Position numbers and translations under genes: made by a program. Shown one piece after another: positions 1 through 8,779 of a stretch of 64,000 nt of DNA. The notes below the pieces were generated by a model. That model saw only the letters and a program-made list of their open reading frames with translations. It was not told the origin of the DNA and searched no databases. The stretch is from assembly GCA_020724265.1 (NCBI GenBank), contig DYHH01000001.1, forward strand, positions 192,674 through 256,673. The letters run 5' to 3'. This DNA comes from Melioribacter roseus. GTDB taxonomy: Bacteria > Bacteroidota > Ignavibacteria > Ignavibacteriales > Melioribacteraceae. The first letter of the stretch is position 1; each line of letters starts with the position of its first letter.

Positions 1-427
1 CCTTAGTTTTCTCTAATCTCTTCTTTAGTTTCAGTGTGAGAGCAGCAATTTTTTTATAATCGGCATTAAGCCCTCTAATCATAACCTCTTTGGTTATACC
101 GGGAAAGGTTGCAACTCTTACACCTTTTGCAGATGCACTTCTTCTTGCGTCTGTATGAGTTAATGATTTTGCAGTCGGACAAAGTACTACATCGAATTTT
201 TTCATCAACTCAGCAACATACTCCGGGGGCTCTTCACCATTAATCTCTCGTGATTTCATTTCAACAAACAAAGCTTCGTGACCTAAACTTAGAGCATTCT
301 CATAAAGTGATAGACCGATTTCTCGCTTTAGTTCATCAGTTACAATTAATATCTTTTCATTTTTTTTGGCACCCATGCAGTCACGGATAGCAATTTGAGA
401 AGCTCTGTCTAATTTTGTTAACGGCAT
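1..427 (-). CDS. Aminopeptidase (leucyl aminopeptidase/NicX-like family), N-terminal part, truncated by window edge
   Basis: Reading the minus strand from the ATG at 425-427 gives an open frame that runs off the left edge, about 142 residues. It begins MPLTKLDRASQIAIRDCMGA and contains a nucleotide-binding-like strand (EKILIVTDE), then GEEPPEYVAELMKKFDVVL and the stretch CPTAKSLTHTDARRSA, which I recognise as typical of the metal-dependent aminopeptidase family annotated as leucyl aminopeptidase (aminopeptidase T-like). The catalytic C-terminal half lies outside the window, so activity cannot be judged. The next minus-strand gene upstream ends 10 bases before this start, so the two may be co-transcribed. 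An SD-like GGAG lies upstream of the ATG. The family call is by memory of conserved sequence. Confidence 0.72.
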   Translation of the reverse strand, partial: MPLTKLDRASQIAIRDCMGAKKNEKILIVTDELKREIGLSLYENALSLGHEALFVEMKSREINGEEPPEYVAELMKKFDVVLCPTAKSLTHTDARRSASAKGVRVATFPGITKEVMIRGLNADYKKIAALTLKLKKRLEKTK

Positions 428-437
428 TTTTACTCCT

Positions 438-1181
438 TTATAATGGAAAACCTAAATTTAGCTGAACTGCAGCTGCAAAACCTCCCTTTTCAATAAAAGG
501 TTTGTTGATAGATGGATGTACAAAATTTATTCTATCAGAATTTTCTACAGAATCAATTTTAAAGAAATGATACATTGCAGTTCCTTCAATACTAATATAT
601 CCTTCAATAAGATTAATTATTAAACCGGTTCCAATGTAGTAACCAATTTCAGGTCCGTCATTTTCATATTTATTTTCGGTTAATACTTCATTGTCAGAAA
701 TAATTTTTTCTTTTAGTTCAATATTATAGAATGTTATTCCGCCTTCTATTAATTTCAGATGAAGAAAATTAAATACAGGTAAACCAAAATCTAGACCAAA
801 GCCCCAATGATTACTTGTTAATTCATATTCATTTTTTAAAAATACTCCGACTTGATTAGGATCTTCAAATGAGTGTTGTTCTTTCGAGAATTGGAAAAAA
901 CCTTTAGCCGTAAGAAAAACATGGTTAAATTCAGCGCGTAAAATATTTGCACCGAATCTAAACCCGGTGGCTTTTTCGAATTGAATCGGGGAATTAACTT
1001 CAGATTGATTGTTGGCAAAAATTAAATCTAAGCTTTTATTAAGACCAACCGGTTCATATGTATGCTGTCCATAACCGCCGTAAAAACCGCTTAAACCAAG
1101 ACAACCAAAACCAAATGTTTGAGCAGTCAGTGATGAAGCTGCATACAAAAATGATAATATTATAAGAGTACCGATTTTCAT
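438..1181 (-). CDS. Secreted, probably outer-membrane beta-barrel protein, function unknown
   Basis: A 247-residue protein with a clear signal peptide (a hydrophobic stretch ending near AASSLTAQ, residues 1-21). The mature part is rich in glycine and alternating aromatic and polar residues (FGFGCLGLSGFYGGYGQ, then strands such as WGFGLDFGLPVF and YYIGTGLIINLI). This fits a small outer-membrane barrel or barrel-like protein. I do not recognise a family. It sits 10 bases upstream of the aminopeptidase gene on the same strand and 55 bases downstream of the PqqD-like gene. No functional assignment is supported. Confidence 0.7.
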   Translation of the reverse strand: MKIGTLIILSFLYAASSLTAQTFGFGCLGLSGFYGGYGQHTYEPVGLNKSLDLIFANNQSEVNSPIQFEKATGFRFGANILRAEFNHVFLTAKGFFQFSKEQHSFEDPNQVGVFLKNEYELTSNHWGFGLDFGLPVFNFLHLKLIEGGITFYNIELKEKIISDNEVLTENKYENDGPEIGYYIGTGLIINLIEGYISIEGTAMYHFFKIDSVENSDRINFVHPSINKPFIEKGGFAAAVQLNLGFPL

Positions 1182-1236
1182 TATATCTATATTGATATCT
1201 TTATTATTAATCTACAAAAAATAGAGAATAACTACA

Positions 1237-1560
1237 TCATTTTATCGTGTAAAATCGTATGAACTTTTTATTTTCCAACTGCGTAAGAAATAGTGAAACA
1301 CGCTGGTCTATCTTCTCATCTTTGGAGAATCTAACTTGTGTCAATTCAATTATTCGCTTAACATTATTTTTGCCGTCGCAGTTTAGCCAAATGAAGCTAC
1401 CGATTTCATCAAGTTCAATTTCAGCAACTTTTTCCTTTCTAGGTTTGATGAATTTATCCAACCAGGTTTTTTCAAATTTATCATAATGAACAAACACTTT
1501 TTCATTTTTAATTTTATGGCTGCATTCTCTTACAGGTATATAATCAGAAATATCAATCAT
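1237..1560 (-). CDS. PqqD-family small protein
   Basis: A 107-residue protein. Its core, IGSFIWLNCDGKNNVKRIIEL followed by a C-terminal helix ending LTQLENKKFIRFY, matches the PqqD fold (helical, peptide-chaperone-like; known in PQQ, mycofactocin and other radical-SAM peptide systems). Its start codon overlaps the stop of the MFS transporter by four bases (ATGA arrangement), so the two are translationally coupled. No radical SAM gene or short precursor peptide is visible next to it, so a role in peptide modification is not shown. Stand-alone PqqD-like proteins beside transporters may have other functions. Confidence 0.72.
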   Translation of the reverse strand: MIDISDYIPVRECSHKIKNEKVFVHYDKFEKTWLDKFIKPRKEKVAEIELDEIGSFIWLNCDGKNNVKRIIELTQVRFSKDEKIDQRVSLFLTQLENKKFIRFYTIK

Positions 1561-2849
1561 TCTTTTTTACCTGAAGGATATTCAAGACCATGACCATCAG
1601 GCCCCATTTCACTTCGTCTTAACATAAATGCAAAGAATAATCCTAAGAATCCTAGTATAGAAAATATCCACATACCATATTCGTAACCTGATGGGTTCTG
1701 AGCCGAGGCACCGCCATAATCATTTGCCGCACCTATCATCCAATTGAAACCGGCTAAACCAATTTGTTGAATTAAAGTCATTAATGAATAAGCAGTTCCA
1801 AGTCTATTTGCACTTACAATATATGCAACAGAGGGCCACATAACTGCAGGTATTAGCGAAAAAGCAACTCCCATTAATGCAATCGGAACGAATAGAGAAA
1901 TATCCGTATATACCATCATTAAATAAACAGGAAGAAGTACTAACGAACCTGCCATCATAAAGAGAGAGCGTTTCCCAACTTTGTCGACAATTAAACCAAA
2001 GATTGGTGTTGCGATCATAGCTGATAAAGGTAAAATACTATTTAGAAAACCGGCAAATTCGCGAGATGTACCGTGTGCTTCAATAAAAAATTTAATTGCA
2101 AAACTTCGGAAAGGAAATATTGCAGAATAAAAAACGATGCATAAACCAACTATGTACCAATAAGATTTACTGAACTTCAATAGATCAGACCAAATAAACT
2201 TTTCAGTTTCTTCTGCTTCGCCAAGAGTATATCTTTTTTCGGCATTGCTTTCAAGAATAAAATAGGTTACACCTCCTACCAAGCAACTCAAACCAATCAT
2301 TGCCGACAGATAAAGTGGGTCCTGCCAATTTGTGTAGAGTCCGCTAGCCCATGTTGGTGAATTATCTGCGGCTACTGATCCAAGCCGTGCTATTGTTAAA
2401 TTTATACCAAAGGCAAAACTAAGTTCTTTTCCTTTAAACCATTTTGCAAGAGCTGTTGTGATTGCTACAATTAACGGTTCGGCTCCTAAACCTAAAAGAA
2501 CTCTACCAAACAACATAAGATACAAATCCGGAGATATTGCCGTAACAATAGCAGCAACGGAACAAACAAAACCAAATAACATTGTTGAGCGTTTAGTACC
2601 GTATTTATCGATTATAATACCACCGATCATTAAAACAATGATAGCAGCAAAACTATAAAATGAATATAACTGACCGATATTTTCATCAGAATAGCCAAGA
2701 TCAGCTTTTAGAATATCGGCAATCGGAGCAATGCTATCATACACATAATAATTACCGAACATTGCTATACTAATAACAATTAGAACAAACCATCGGTAAA
2801 ATACCGGCGGTTTTGGTTTTCCGTTTTGCAGATTGTTTTCGTTAATCAT
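1557..2849 (-). CDS. MFS transporter
   Basis: A 430-residue integral membrane protein with about twelve hydrophobic segments. It carries the MFS motif A after TM2 (GGIIIDKYGTKRS), a related loop in the second half (GLIVDKVGKRS), and a short soluble tail (GPDGHGLEYPSGKKE). The substrate cannot be read from sequence. The length and two-fold repeat are normal for the superfamily. The next gene downstream is a PqqD-like protein coupled by a four-base overlap. The TIGR02757 gene upstream ends 41 bases before this start. Confidence 0.85.
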   Translation of the reverse strand: MINENNLQNGKPKPPVFYRWFVLIVISIAMFGNYYVYDSIAPIADILKADLGYSDENIGQLYSFYSFAAIIVLMIGGIIIDKYGTKRSTMLFGFVCSVAAIVTAISPDLYLMLFGRVLLGLGAEPLIVAITTALAKWFKGKELSFAFGINLTIARLGSVAADNSPTWASGLYTNWQDPLYLSAMIGLSCLVGGVTYFILESNAEKRYTLGEAEETEKFIWSDLLKFSKSYWYIVGLCIVFYSAIFPFRSFAIKFFIEAHGTSREFAGFLNSILPLSAMIATPIFGLIVDKVGKRSLFMMAGSLVLLPVYLMMVYTDISLFVPIALMGVAFSLIPAVMWPSVAYIVSANRLGTAYSLMTLIQQIGLAGFNWMIGAANDYGGASAQNPSGYEYGMWIFSILGFLGLFFAFMLRRSEMGPDGHGLEYPSGKKE

Positions 2850-2890
2850 ACTCTACCAAATTTTTATTTGATAAATAGTTTATTAGTATT

Positions 2891-3679
2891 TCAGAATTTC
2901 AACTTACGCATTCCAATATGACAAATTGCAAAATCATATTTAACAGGGTCTTTTGCATCATATATTTTCAGATTATTTGTAATTTCTTCAGCCATTTTCC
3001 AGGATACATTTTTTTGTTTTGTCAATTTTAATTCTGTGCAGATTCTTGCAACGTGAGTATCAACAGGAATAACAAGTTTTTCGGTGGGAATTTCCGACCA
3101 TAATCCTAAATCAAGCTCATCTTTGCGAACCATCCATCTTAAAAATAAATTAGTTCTTTTGCATGCACTTCCTTTGAAAGGATCAGGAAACATAAAAACC
3201 ATTCCTCTACTCGGTTCTTTATGATCTGCAATTATATCAATCATATTTCTCGAATAAAAATGTATCGCATTTTTTAGATGTTCTTCTTCTGAAAAATAGT
3301 AAAGTAAAAATAATCTTTTGAGCGAGCCGTAATTAATATAAATTTTATGAATGGCATTAAAAAGGGAAACTATATCTTCCGATGAATAAAATCGATGAAC
3401 AATTTTTCTAAATAATTTATCATCTCTTTTAGAGCTGTAGTTTTTAATGAATTCGTAAGGTTTACCATCCATAATTGCATGGAGTTTATTAAGAGTGGAA
3501 TTAATTTGCCGTACATTTCCATAAGCGAAAACAGATGAAAGTAAACCGGAAATTTCGATATCGTAATAGTCCGAATATCTATGTAAAAATTCCAACGGGT
3601 CAGGAGAAATTTGCGAGTAATCAAAATACTTGTAATGATAATCTAATTTTTGTTTGAGGAGTTTTTCTTTTTTTTTCAT
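2891..3679 (-). CDS. TIGR02757 family protein (DUF2400)
   Basis: A 262-residue protein that I recognise as the TIGR02757/DUF2400 family. Typical parts are SPDPLEFLHRYSDYYDIEISGLL, the stretch PSRGMVFMFPDPFKGSACKR, LFLRWMVRKDELDLGLW, and a C-terminal region VIPVDTHVARICTELKL resembling a helix-hairpin-helix DNA glycosylase fold (HhH-GPD). The biochemical role of the family is not established; a nucleic-acid function is suggested only by the HhH-like end. It lies downstream of pdxJ on the same strand, across a 118-base spacer full of GGTTCA half-sites. Confidence 0.8.
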   Translation of the reverse strand: MKKKEKLLKQKLDYHYKYFDYSQISPDPLEFLHRYSDYYDIEISGLLSSVFAYGNVRQINSTLNKLHAIMDGKPYEFIKNYSSKRDDKLFRKIVHRFYSSEDIVSLFNAIHKIYINYGSLKRLFLLYYFSEEEHLKNAIHFYSRNMIDIIADHKEPSRGMVFMFPDPFKGSACKRTNLFLRWMVRKDELDLGLWSEIPTEKLVIPVDTHVARICTELKLTKQKNVSWKMAEEITNNLKIYDAKDPVKYDFAICHIGMRKLKF

Positions 3680-3737
3680 TAGAAAGAGCTACATAATTCA
3701 TTAGCTGTTTAGCAATTTATTTTTTTGTGAAACAAAA

Positions 3738-3808
3738 TAGTTCAAAAATCAATTTTGAACCAAATCGGTTCATTTTTAATTTTTGAACAAAAATGGTTCA
3801 AAAACCTT
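3738..3808. repeat. Cluster of alternating GGTTCAAAAA-type inverted half-sites
   Basis: Five related half-sites alternate in orientation: GTTCAAAAATC (3740-3750), TTTTGAACC (3753-3761), GGTTCATTTTT (3767-3777), ATTTTTGAAC (3779-3788) and GGTTCAAAAACC (3795-3806). The last one contains the pdxJ stop codon. The array can fold into two consecutive hairpins. It could act as a terminator or RNA stabiliser behind pdxJ, or be a decayed palindromic repeat. Confidence 0.6.
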
Positions 3809-4523
3809 TTCTCAATCTTATTAAGGCTATCATTTCTTTTACAGCTTTTTCTAATCCAACAAAAACCGAACGAGCAACAACGGATTGCCCGATGCTGACT
3901 TCATCAATATCTTCAATTGCTATAAAATGTTTCATATTGTTGTAATTCAATCCGTGGCCTGCATTTACCCCGAGTCCTAATTTCTTAGCATGTTTTGATG
4001 CTTGTCGTATTCTTTCCAATTCTTCAAACATGTCATCTTCACTTAATGCATTTGCAAAATTACCTGTATGTATTTCAATAAAATCGGAATCAATTTCCGA
4101 AGCAGCATCGATCTGCGCTATATCCGGTTCAATAAAAAGCGAAACAGGAACTTCCGCTTCATGAAGTCGCTCAATAGTTGTTCGAAGGAGATTAATATTA
4201 TCAATAACATTAATACCGCCTTCGGTTGTTAATTCTAATCTTTTTTCAGGCACAATGGTTGCAAGTTCAGGTTGAACATCAATTGCAATTTTTATAATCT
4301 CATCTGTGGCAGCCATTTCAAGATCTAATTTGGTAGTCAGCATTTCACGCATAAGTCGAAGATCTCTTTCGTTTATATGCCTTCTATCTTCACGTAAATG
4401 CACGACTATACCGTCAACTCCGTATTGCTCCGCCATTAAAGCATATGTAACCGGATCAGGATTGACTTCCATTCTTGCATTTCTCAAAAAAGCCACGTGA
4501 TCAACGTTTAGACTAAAGAGCAT
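3798..4523 (-). CDS. pdxJ: Pyridoxine 5'-phosphate synthase
   Basis: A 241-residue protein of normal PdxJ length. PdxJ condenses 3-amino-2-oxopropyl phosphate (1-amino-acetone 3-phosphate) with deoxyxylulose 5-phosphate to form pyridoxine 5'-phosphate in the DXP-dependent vitamin B6 pathway, in the cytoplasm. The N-terminal NVDHVAFLRNAR, the phosphate-binding VHLREDRRHI, the NAGHGLNYNN loop and the C-terminal IGQSVVARSVFVGLEKAV are all present and typical of this TIM barrel. The position usually occupied by threonine in NVDHVATLR is phenylalanine here. The stop codon lies inside an inverted-repeat cluster. The gene is probably transcribed alone or with the TIGR02757 gene. Confidence 0.95.
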   Translation of the reverse strand: MLFSLNVDHVAFLRNARMEVNPDPVTYALMAEQYGVDGIVVHLREDRRHINERDLRLMREMLTTKLDLEMAATDEIIKIAIDVQPELATIVPEKRLELTTEGGINVIDNINLLRTTIERLHEAEVPVSLFIEPDIAQIDAASEIDSDFIEIHTGNFANALSEDDMFEELERIRQASKHAKKLGLGVNAGHGLNYNNMKHFIAIEDIDEVSIGQSVVARSVFVGLEKAVKEMIALIRLRKGF

Positions 4524-4582
4524 TTTTACTTTTCTCCTATTTTGAAATGAACGAAATAAAAATAGAGAATAATTTCGTTTTC

Positions 4583-5350
4583 TTAAAATATCTTTGCTAA
4601 TAATTCCGAAATGAATTCGGACCTTGATCTTAGCGTTGAAAATATATCAATACCGATCATGATAGCAAAATGAATAAAAACACCGTATAAAAATGAACGA
4701 GTACGTAAAGCAACTATCCCTAAAATTATTCCACCAAGAATTGAGCTGAAGGTTTCTAATTCAGGTTTACCGTTATGCAGAATTACGAATGGAATCATTT
4801 GAATAAATACGGCATAATAACCGAACTTTTTTTCCAAACCGAATAACATAAATCCGCGCCAAATAAATTCCCAGGCAAAAAGATAGATTAACATTCCGAT
4901 TTCATAAATTATAAAAATAGACCAGTTACTTTTTGCCATTTGGAGATGCGGATACTTCGCAGCAAATTCCGGTGAAGCGGAAATAAACCACAATATGGGT
5001 AACATTACAGCTATTGAGATTAGAGTTACTGTAAAACCAACTTTATAATCACCAAATTTTACTCCGTAATCGGAAAGTTTTTCCTTGAATAAGAAAATGA
5101 TAATAATAGATGGAAGTAAAAAAAGTGAAATGAAATCACCAATGAACCAAAACAAATACTCATAAAGTTGAACAAATTGATTTTCGGAAAAATATTGGTA
5201 ATAAAAATTTGCTCTGAAAAATTTTCGTGAAGTGTAATACCAAGAGACTGTTTGAAGAATTGCAACTGCAAGAAAAATAATCACTACTTTTTTATCGAGT
5301 GATTTAATCTGATTCCATTGCTCGGCTATTTCTTTTTTTAATGATCGCAT
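4583..5350 (-). CDS. CPBP family intramembrane metalloprotease (CAAX/bacteriocin-processing type)
   Basis: A 255-residue membrane protein with about seven or eight hydrophobic segments. The CPBP (Abi) signature is visible: AWEFIWRGFMLFG (E161 and R165, with W160 in place of the first glutamate of EExxxR), then FVILHN (H192) and a final FIHFAIMIGID (H227). The family cleaves prenylated or membrane peptides, or acts in bacteriocin self-immunity; the substrate here is unknown. The upstream 40 bases before the ATG are a degenerate CCACTAAG/ACACAAA repeat with no obvious Shine-Dalgarno, so the start is less certain than the family. Confidence 0.82.
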   Translation of the reverse strand: MRSLKKEIAEQWNQIKSLDKKVVIIFLAVAILQTVSWYYTSRKFFRANFYYQYFSENQFVQLYEYLFWFIGDFISLFLLPSIIIIFLFKEKLSDYGVKFGDYKVGFTVTLISIAVMLPILWFISASPEFAAKYPHLQMAKSNWSIFIIYEIGMLIYLFAWEFIWRGFMLFGLEKKFGYYAVFIQMIPFVILHNGKPELETFSSILGGIILGIVALRTRSFLYGVFIHFAIMIGIDIFSTLRSRSEFISELLAKIF

Positions 5351-5353
5351 GTC

Positions 5354-5386
5354 ACACTTTGTGGTTTTTTGTGTTCTTAGTGGTCA
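5354..5386. repeat. Fragment of a dispersed ACCACAAAG/ACACAAAG-type intergenic repeat
   Basis: Between the reductase stop and the CPBP start, the plus strand reads CACTTTGTGG, a T run, then GTGTTCTTAGTGGT. Read on the other strand this is ACCACTAAGAACACAAA followed by ACCACAAAG, the same family as the inverted copy at 60.88-60.95 kb. It is probably a decayed non-coding repeat. Confidence 0.45.
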
Positions 5387-5390
5387 ATAT

Positions 5391-6671
5391 TCAATTTCCC
5401 AAATATTCTTCCAAATATTTAAAGTTTGGAGTCAATTCTCCTTTATAAACAACGCATGCATTTTTTAATTCATCAATCAAATTAAGTTCGTCAAATCTTT
5501 TTAAATAATCTGCTTCAAATAATTTTGGGACAAGAGGCATTAGTGATTTGCTAAACCATTCTGAAGATTCGACAGGAATTTCAGCAGGGAGATTATCAAC
5601 TGTCATTAATGCGATTCCTTCACCATCAAAACCATCTTTTATTGAATCAGTTTGTGGATTGTAAATGAAAACCGGGTTATCTGACAGAGTTGCTTTTTCG
5701 GTCATCTCAATCGAACCGTTTATATCGCAACTTAAATCTGCAATAGCAATTAAATTGTGCAATTCATTTTTTGAAATAATTTCTTTTGTAACTAACCGCG
5801 GATATTTTTCTTCCCAATAAATTGCATTTACAAGCAGATTAATTTTAGGTAAATACTGCTCGAACTTCGATTTATATTTGTCAGGTTCATTATAGTATTC
5901 TTCTAAATCAAATGTACCCCCGTCAATCTTTTCAACCAAATCTTCTTCTTTGAATACAACTTTATAGATTTTGTTTTTCTCAAGTTCATTCCCTAATAAA
6001 TCATTCGGTTCTATTTGAGTTACCGGAAGTAAATCCAATATTTTTTGAGCACCGATTGATACATTACCATAGCCGGTTATTCCGACAATTAAAGGATTTA
6101 TTTCATTCGGTAGTTTTAAATCATTTCCCAGCCTTTTTATTTCTTCTTTTGCGGTTTCCAAATCTGGATAATCTTTAGCCTGTTTTATACTAACAAATTG
6201 ATTTTTTATTCCCAAAGAACTTAATCTTCGTCCAAGCGTAAACAACCCATTAACCATTCCGGCATAACCGGCATGTCTTCCGAAGAAAACAAGTCGTCTA
6301 TCATTTTCATCTTTTATTGGTTCGTAATCAATTAGTGTACATTTTTTATCAATGAGTGTTTGAAGCAGCGGCATATTGTATGGCTGCCCTTTTATTGTGT
6401 GTGAAAAGAATAAATAAATTTTATTCTCGAGAATGTGTTTGATTGGGATTTCTTTTACTGCAAGAATAATTTCTGCTTCATCAAGAATTTCTCGTGCTTG
6501 GGCACCGGCATCAATATAATCCTGATCATCAAAAATTCTTTTTTCGGAAAGCTGAAACAAAGTTTTGATACCGAAATTATCTTCGAGTTCTTTAACGGCA
6601 GCGGGAGTAAGAGTTACCCTCCTCTCCCACTTATTTTTTACTTCTTTTCTAATACCAAGAATTTTTTTCAT
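5391..6671 (-). CDS. Lysine-ketoglutarate reductase domain protein (stand-alone LKR)
   Basis: A 426-residue protein closely resembling the N-terminal LKR half of the bifunctional aminoadipate-semialdehyde synthase (AASS). It reduces the lysine/2-oxoglutarate adduct to saccharopine with NADPH. Shared landmarks in order are WERRVTLTPAAV, FFSHTIKGQPYNMPLL, RLVFFGRHAGYAGMVNGL, the nucleotide-fold turn ITGYGNVSIGAQKIL, NAIYWEEKYPRLVT, AIADLSCDINGSIEMT and DNLPAEIPVESSEWF. The saccharopine dehydrogenase half is absent and no separate copy lies nearby. The gene sits 14 bases downstream of an ALDH7-type dehydrogenase, so the pair is likely one transcript with the Rrf2-type regulator. Assignment is by sequence memory; substrate is inferred. 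Confidence 0.82.
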   Translation of the reverse strand: MKKILGIRKEVKNKWERRVTLTPAAVKELEDNFGIKTLFQLSEKRIFDDQDYIDAGAQAREILDEAEIILAVKEIPIKHILENKIYLFFSHTIKGQPYNMPLLQTLIDKKCTLIDYEPIKDENDRRLVFFGRHAGYAGMVNGLFTLGRRLSSLGIKNQFVSIKQAKDYPDLETAKEEIKRLGNDLKLPNEINPLIVGITGYGNVSIGAQKILDLLPVTQIEPNDLLGNELEKNKIYKVVFKEEDLVEKIDGGTFDLEEYYNEPDKYKSKFEQYLPKINLLVNAIYWEEKYPRLVTKEIISKNELHNLIAIADLSCDINGSIEMTEKATLSDNPVFIYNPQTDSIKDGFDGEGIALMTVDNLPAEIPVESSEWFSKSLMPLVPKLFEADYLKRFDELNLIDELKNACVVYKGELTPNFKYLEEYLGN

Positions 6672-6685
6672 AATGTAAAATATAA

Positions 6686-8218
6686 TTATATATCGAATTT
6701 AATACCTTGAGCCAAAGGCAATTCTTTGCCGAAATTAATCGTATTGGTTTGACGACGCATATATGCTTTCCATGAATCGGAACCGGATTCACGACCGCCT
6801 CCGGTTTCTTTTTCACCGCCGAAAGCTCCACCAATTTCTGCACCTGAAGTTCCGATATTTACATTTGCTATACCGCAGTCACTTCCCCAAGCTGATAAAA
6901 ATTCTTCTGATTCTCTAACATCATTTGTAAAGATTGAAGATGAGAGTCCTTGCACAACATTATTTTGTAATTCAATTGCATTATTTACTTCACCAGAATA
7001 TTTAATTAAATATAATAATGGAGCAAAAGTTTCTTCTTGAACTATTTGGTAATGATTTTCAACTTCAGCAATTGCGGGTTTTACATAACATCCGGATTCA
7101 TAACCTTTTCCTTCTAAAACTTCACCTCCAAAAATTATTTTCCCGCCTTCTTCTTTTACTTTCTTTTGAGCATTTAAGAAATCTTCAACTGCAGCTTTGT
7201 CAATAAGAGGACCGACATGATTTGAAACATCCAACGGTGAACCGATTTTTAATGTTTCATAAGCTTTCAACAATGATTCTTTTACTTTATCGTAAATTGA
7301 TTCATGCATTATAATTCTGCGGGTTGATGTACATCTTTGCCCTGCAGTACCTACCGCACCAAAAACAATTGCCGGAATAGCAATTTTAAGATCAGCATTT
7401 GGCGTAAGAATAATTGCATTGTTCCCGCCAAGTTCGAGAATTGTTCTACCGAATCTTTTTGATACGACTTGTGCAGCATGTCTTCCTACAGAAGTGGAAC
7501 CGGTTACTGAGACCAAAGGGACACGTTTATCATTGAGCATTCTTTCACCGACAGTTTTTCCTCTACCGATAATGAGAGAAAATAAACCTTCAGGTAAATC
7601 GTTTTCTTTAATTACGTCAGCCAGAATATTCTGAACTGCAATTGATGTTAGCGGAACTTTTGAAGATGGTTTCCACAAATTTGAATCGCCGCAGACAGTT
7701 GCGATCATTGCATTCCAGCTCCAAACAGCAACCGGGAAATTAAACGCACTTATAGTTCCTACAACTCCAAGCGGATGATATTGATCATACATTCTATGAT
7801 TTGGTCTTTCGGACTGCATTGTGAAACCGTATAGTTGACGTGAAAGACCCACTGAGAAATCACAAATGTCGATCATTTCTTGAACTTCGCCCAACCCTTC
7901 CTGAAGCGATTTACCCATCTCGTAACTTACAAGTTTACCAAGCGGTTCTTTATACTTTCTAAGTTGCAAACCGACTTGCCTAACAATCTCTCCCCTTTTG
8001 GGCGCCGGTATTTTTCTCCATTGTAGAAATGCTTCGTGAGTAATTTTTGCTACTTGCTCATAATCATCTTCAGTTGCTTGATATACTGTTGCAATATGTT
8101 TGCCGTCAACCGGTGAATGTACATCAATTTTATCACCAGATTTTTCACCGTACCATTTTAAACCTGTTGATGCTCCTAAATTTTCATCTTTAATTCCGAG
8201 TACTTTTAAGAAATCCAT
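6686..8218 (-). CDS. ALDH7-type aldehyde dehydrogenase, probable L-aminoadipate semialdehyde dehydrogenase
   Basis: A 510-residue enzyme of the ALDH7A1 (antiquitin) type. It probably oxidises aminoadipate semialdehyde (piperideine-6-carboxylate) to 2-aminoadipate with NAD. Seen are the substrate-side [17 protein letters not shown], the cofactor motif [23 protein letters not shown], catalytic glutamate in [11 protein letters not shown], catalytic cysteine in [12 protein letters not shown] (the arginine after it is typical of ALDH7), and the C-terminal [21 protein letters not shown]. All residues look intact. The regulator gene ends 18 bases upstream and the LKR gene follows 14 bases downstream, which supports lysine catabolism. 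Confidence 0.9.
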   Translation of the reverse strand: MDFLKVLGIKDENLGASTGLKWYGEKSGDKIDVHSPVDGKHIATVYQATEDDYEQVAKITHEAFLQWRKIPAPKRGEIVRQVGLQLRKYKEPLGKLVSYEMGKSLQEGLGEVQEMIDICDFSVGLSRQLYGFTMQSERPNHRMYDQYHPLGVVGTISAFNFPVAVWSWNAMIATVCGDSNLWKPSSKVPLTSIAVQNILADVIKENDLPEGLFSLIIGRGKTVGERMLNDKRVPLVSVTGSTSVGRHAAQVVSKRFGRTILELGGNNAIILTPNADLKIAIPAIVFGAVGTAGQRCTSTRRIIMHESIYDKVKESLLKAYETLKIGSPLDVSNHVGPLIDKAAVEDFLNAQKKVKEEGGKIIFGGEVLEGKGYESGCYVKPAIAEVENHYQIVQEETFAPLLYLIKYSGEVNNAIELQNNVVQGLSSSIFTNDVRESEEFLSAWGSDCGIANVNIGTSGAEIGGAFGGEKETGGGRESGSDSWKAYMRRQTNTINFGKELPLAQGIKFDI

Positions 8219-8236
8219 TTTACCTCCTCCTTCAAA

Positions 8237-8671
8237 TCATTTGTAATTTGATTTGATACCGGTTTGTTTCATAATTGATAATAAGTTTATTTTTTTCATT
8301 TTGTTTTCGATGTCAACTTGTATATCGGAAAAAAGATTTAAAAAATATTCGTTAAAAGTTACGTTAATATTTTTCCCTTTCCCGCTTTTTTTATTTACAT
8401 CAAGATGGAATGCTTTTCTATCTTCTATTGCACAGTAAATTTCTTGTAAATGTAAATCCTTGGGATGTTTGTTTAACAAAAATCCACCGCTAATACCCTG
8501 TGTACTTTTTACAATATCGTTCTTTGTAAGCATAGACATTAATCTGCGCAGCTTAGAAGCATTTACCCCAATTTGTTCAGCAATATTCGCGCTATTATGC
8601 GTAGTGGGATGTGTTGCTGCAAGATAGCTTAAAGCCTTTACAGAAGTCGATAATTTTGTTGATGCAGACAT
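8237..8671 (-). CDS. Rrf2 family transcriptional regulator
   Basis: A 144-residue protein with the Rrf2 winged-helix layout: STSVKALSYLAATHPTTHNSANIAEQIGVNASKLRRLMSMLTKNDIVKSTQGISGGFLLNK, with the wing glycine pair in QGISGGF. It has a single cysteine (C80), so it cannot form the three-cysteine Fe-S site of IscR or NsrR. It belongs with the Rrf2 members that sense something else (for example CymR or YwnA-like). It is first in a probable operon with the ALDH7 and LKR genes. A perfect 11-base inverted repeat starts 10 bases upstream of its ATG, which suggests autoregulation. The inducer is unknown; lysine or a degradation intermediate is a reasonable guess. Confidence 0.85.
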   Translation of the reverse strand: MSASTKLSTSVKALSYLAATHPTTHNSANIAEQIGVNASKLRRLMSMLTKNDIVKSTQGISGGFLLNKHPKDLHLQEIYCAIEDRKAFHLDVNKKSGKGKNINVTFNEYFLNLFSDIQVDIENKMKKINLLSIMKQTGIKSNYK

Positions 8672-8680
8672 AATTTTCTT

Positions 8681-8707
8681 TATTTGTTACAGTAAGTGTA
8701 ACAAATA
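8681..8707. promoter_or_regulatory. Perfect palindromic operator upstream of the Rrf2 gene
   Basis: TATTTGTTACA (8681-8691), a five-base spacer, then TGTAACAAATA (8697-8707): an 11-base inverted repeat without mismatch. It lies 10 bases before the start codon of the Rrf2-type regulator, the usual place for a self-repressing operator. The size and dyad fit an Rrf2 dimer. Confidence 0.75.
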
Positions 8708-8779
8708 CGTTATTTAAAGGCAAGTAGGTTTCTTTGTGAAATAGAGATTCCATCATTTCAAAAAATGGAACCAACTAAT

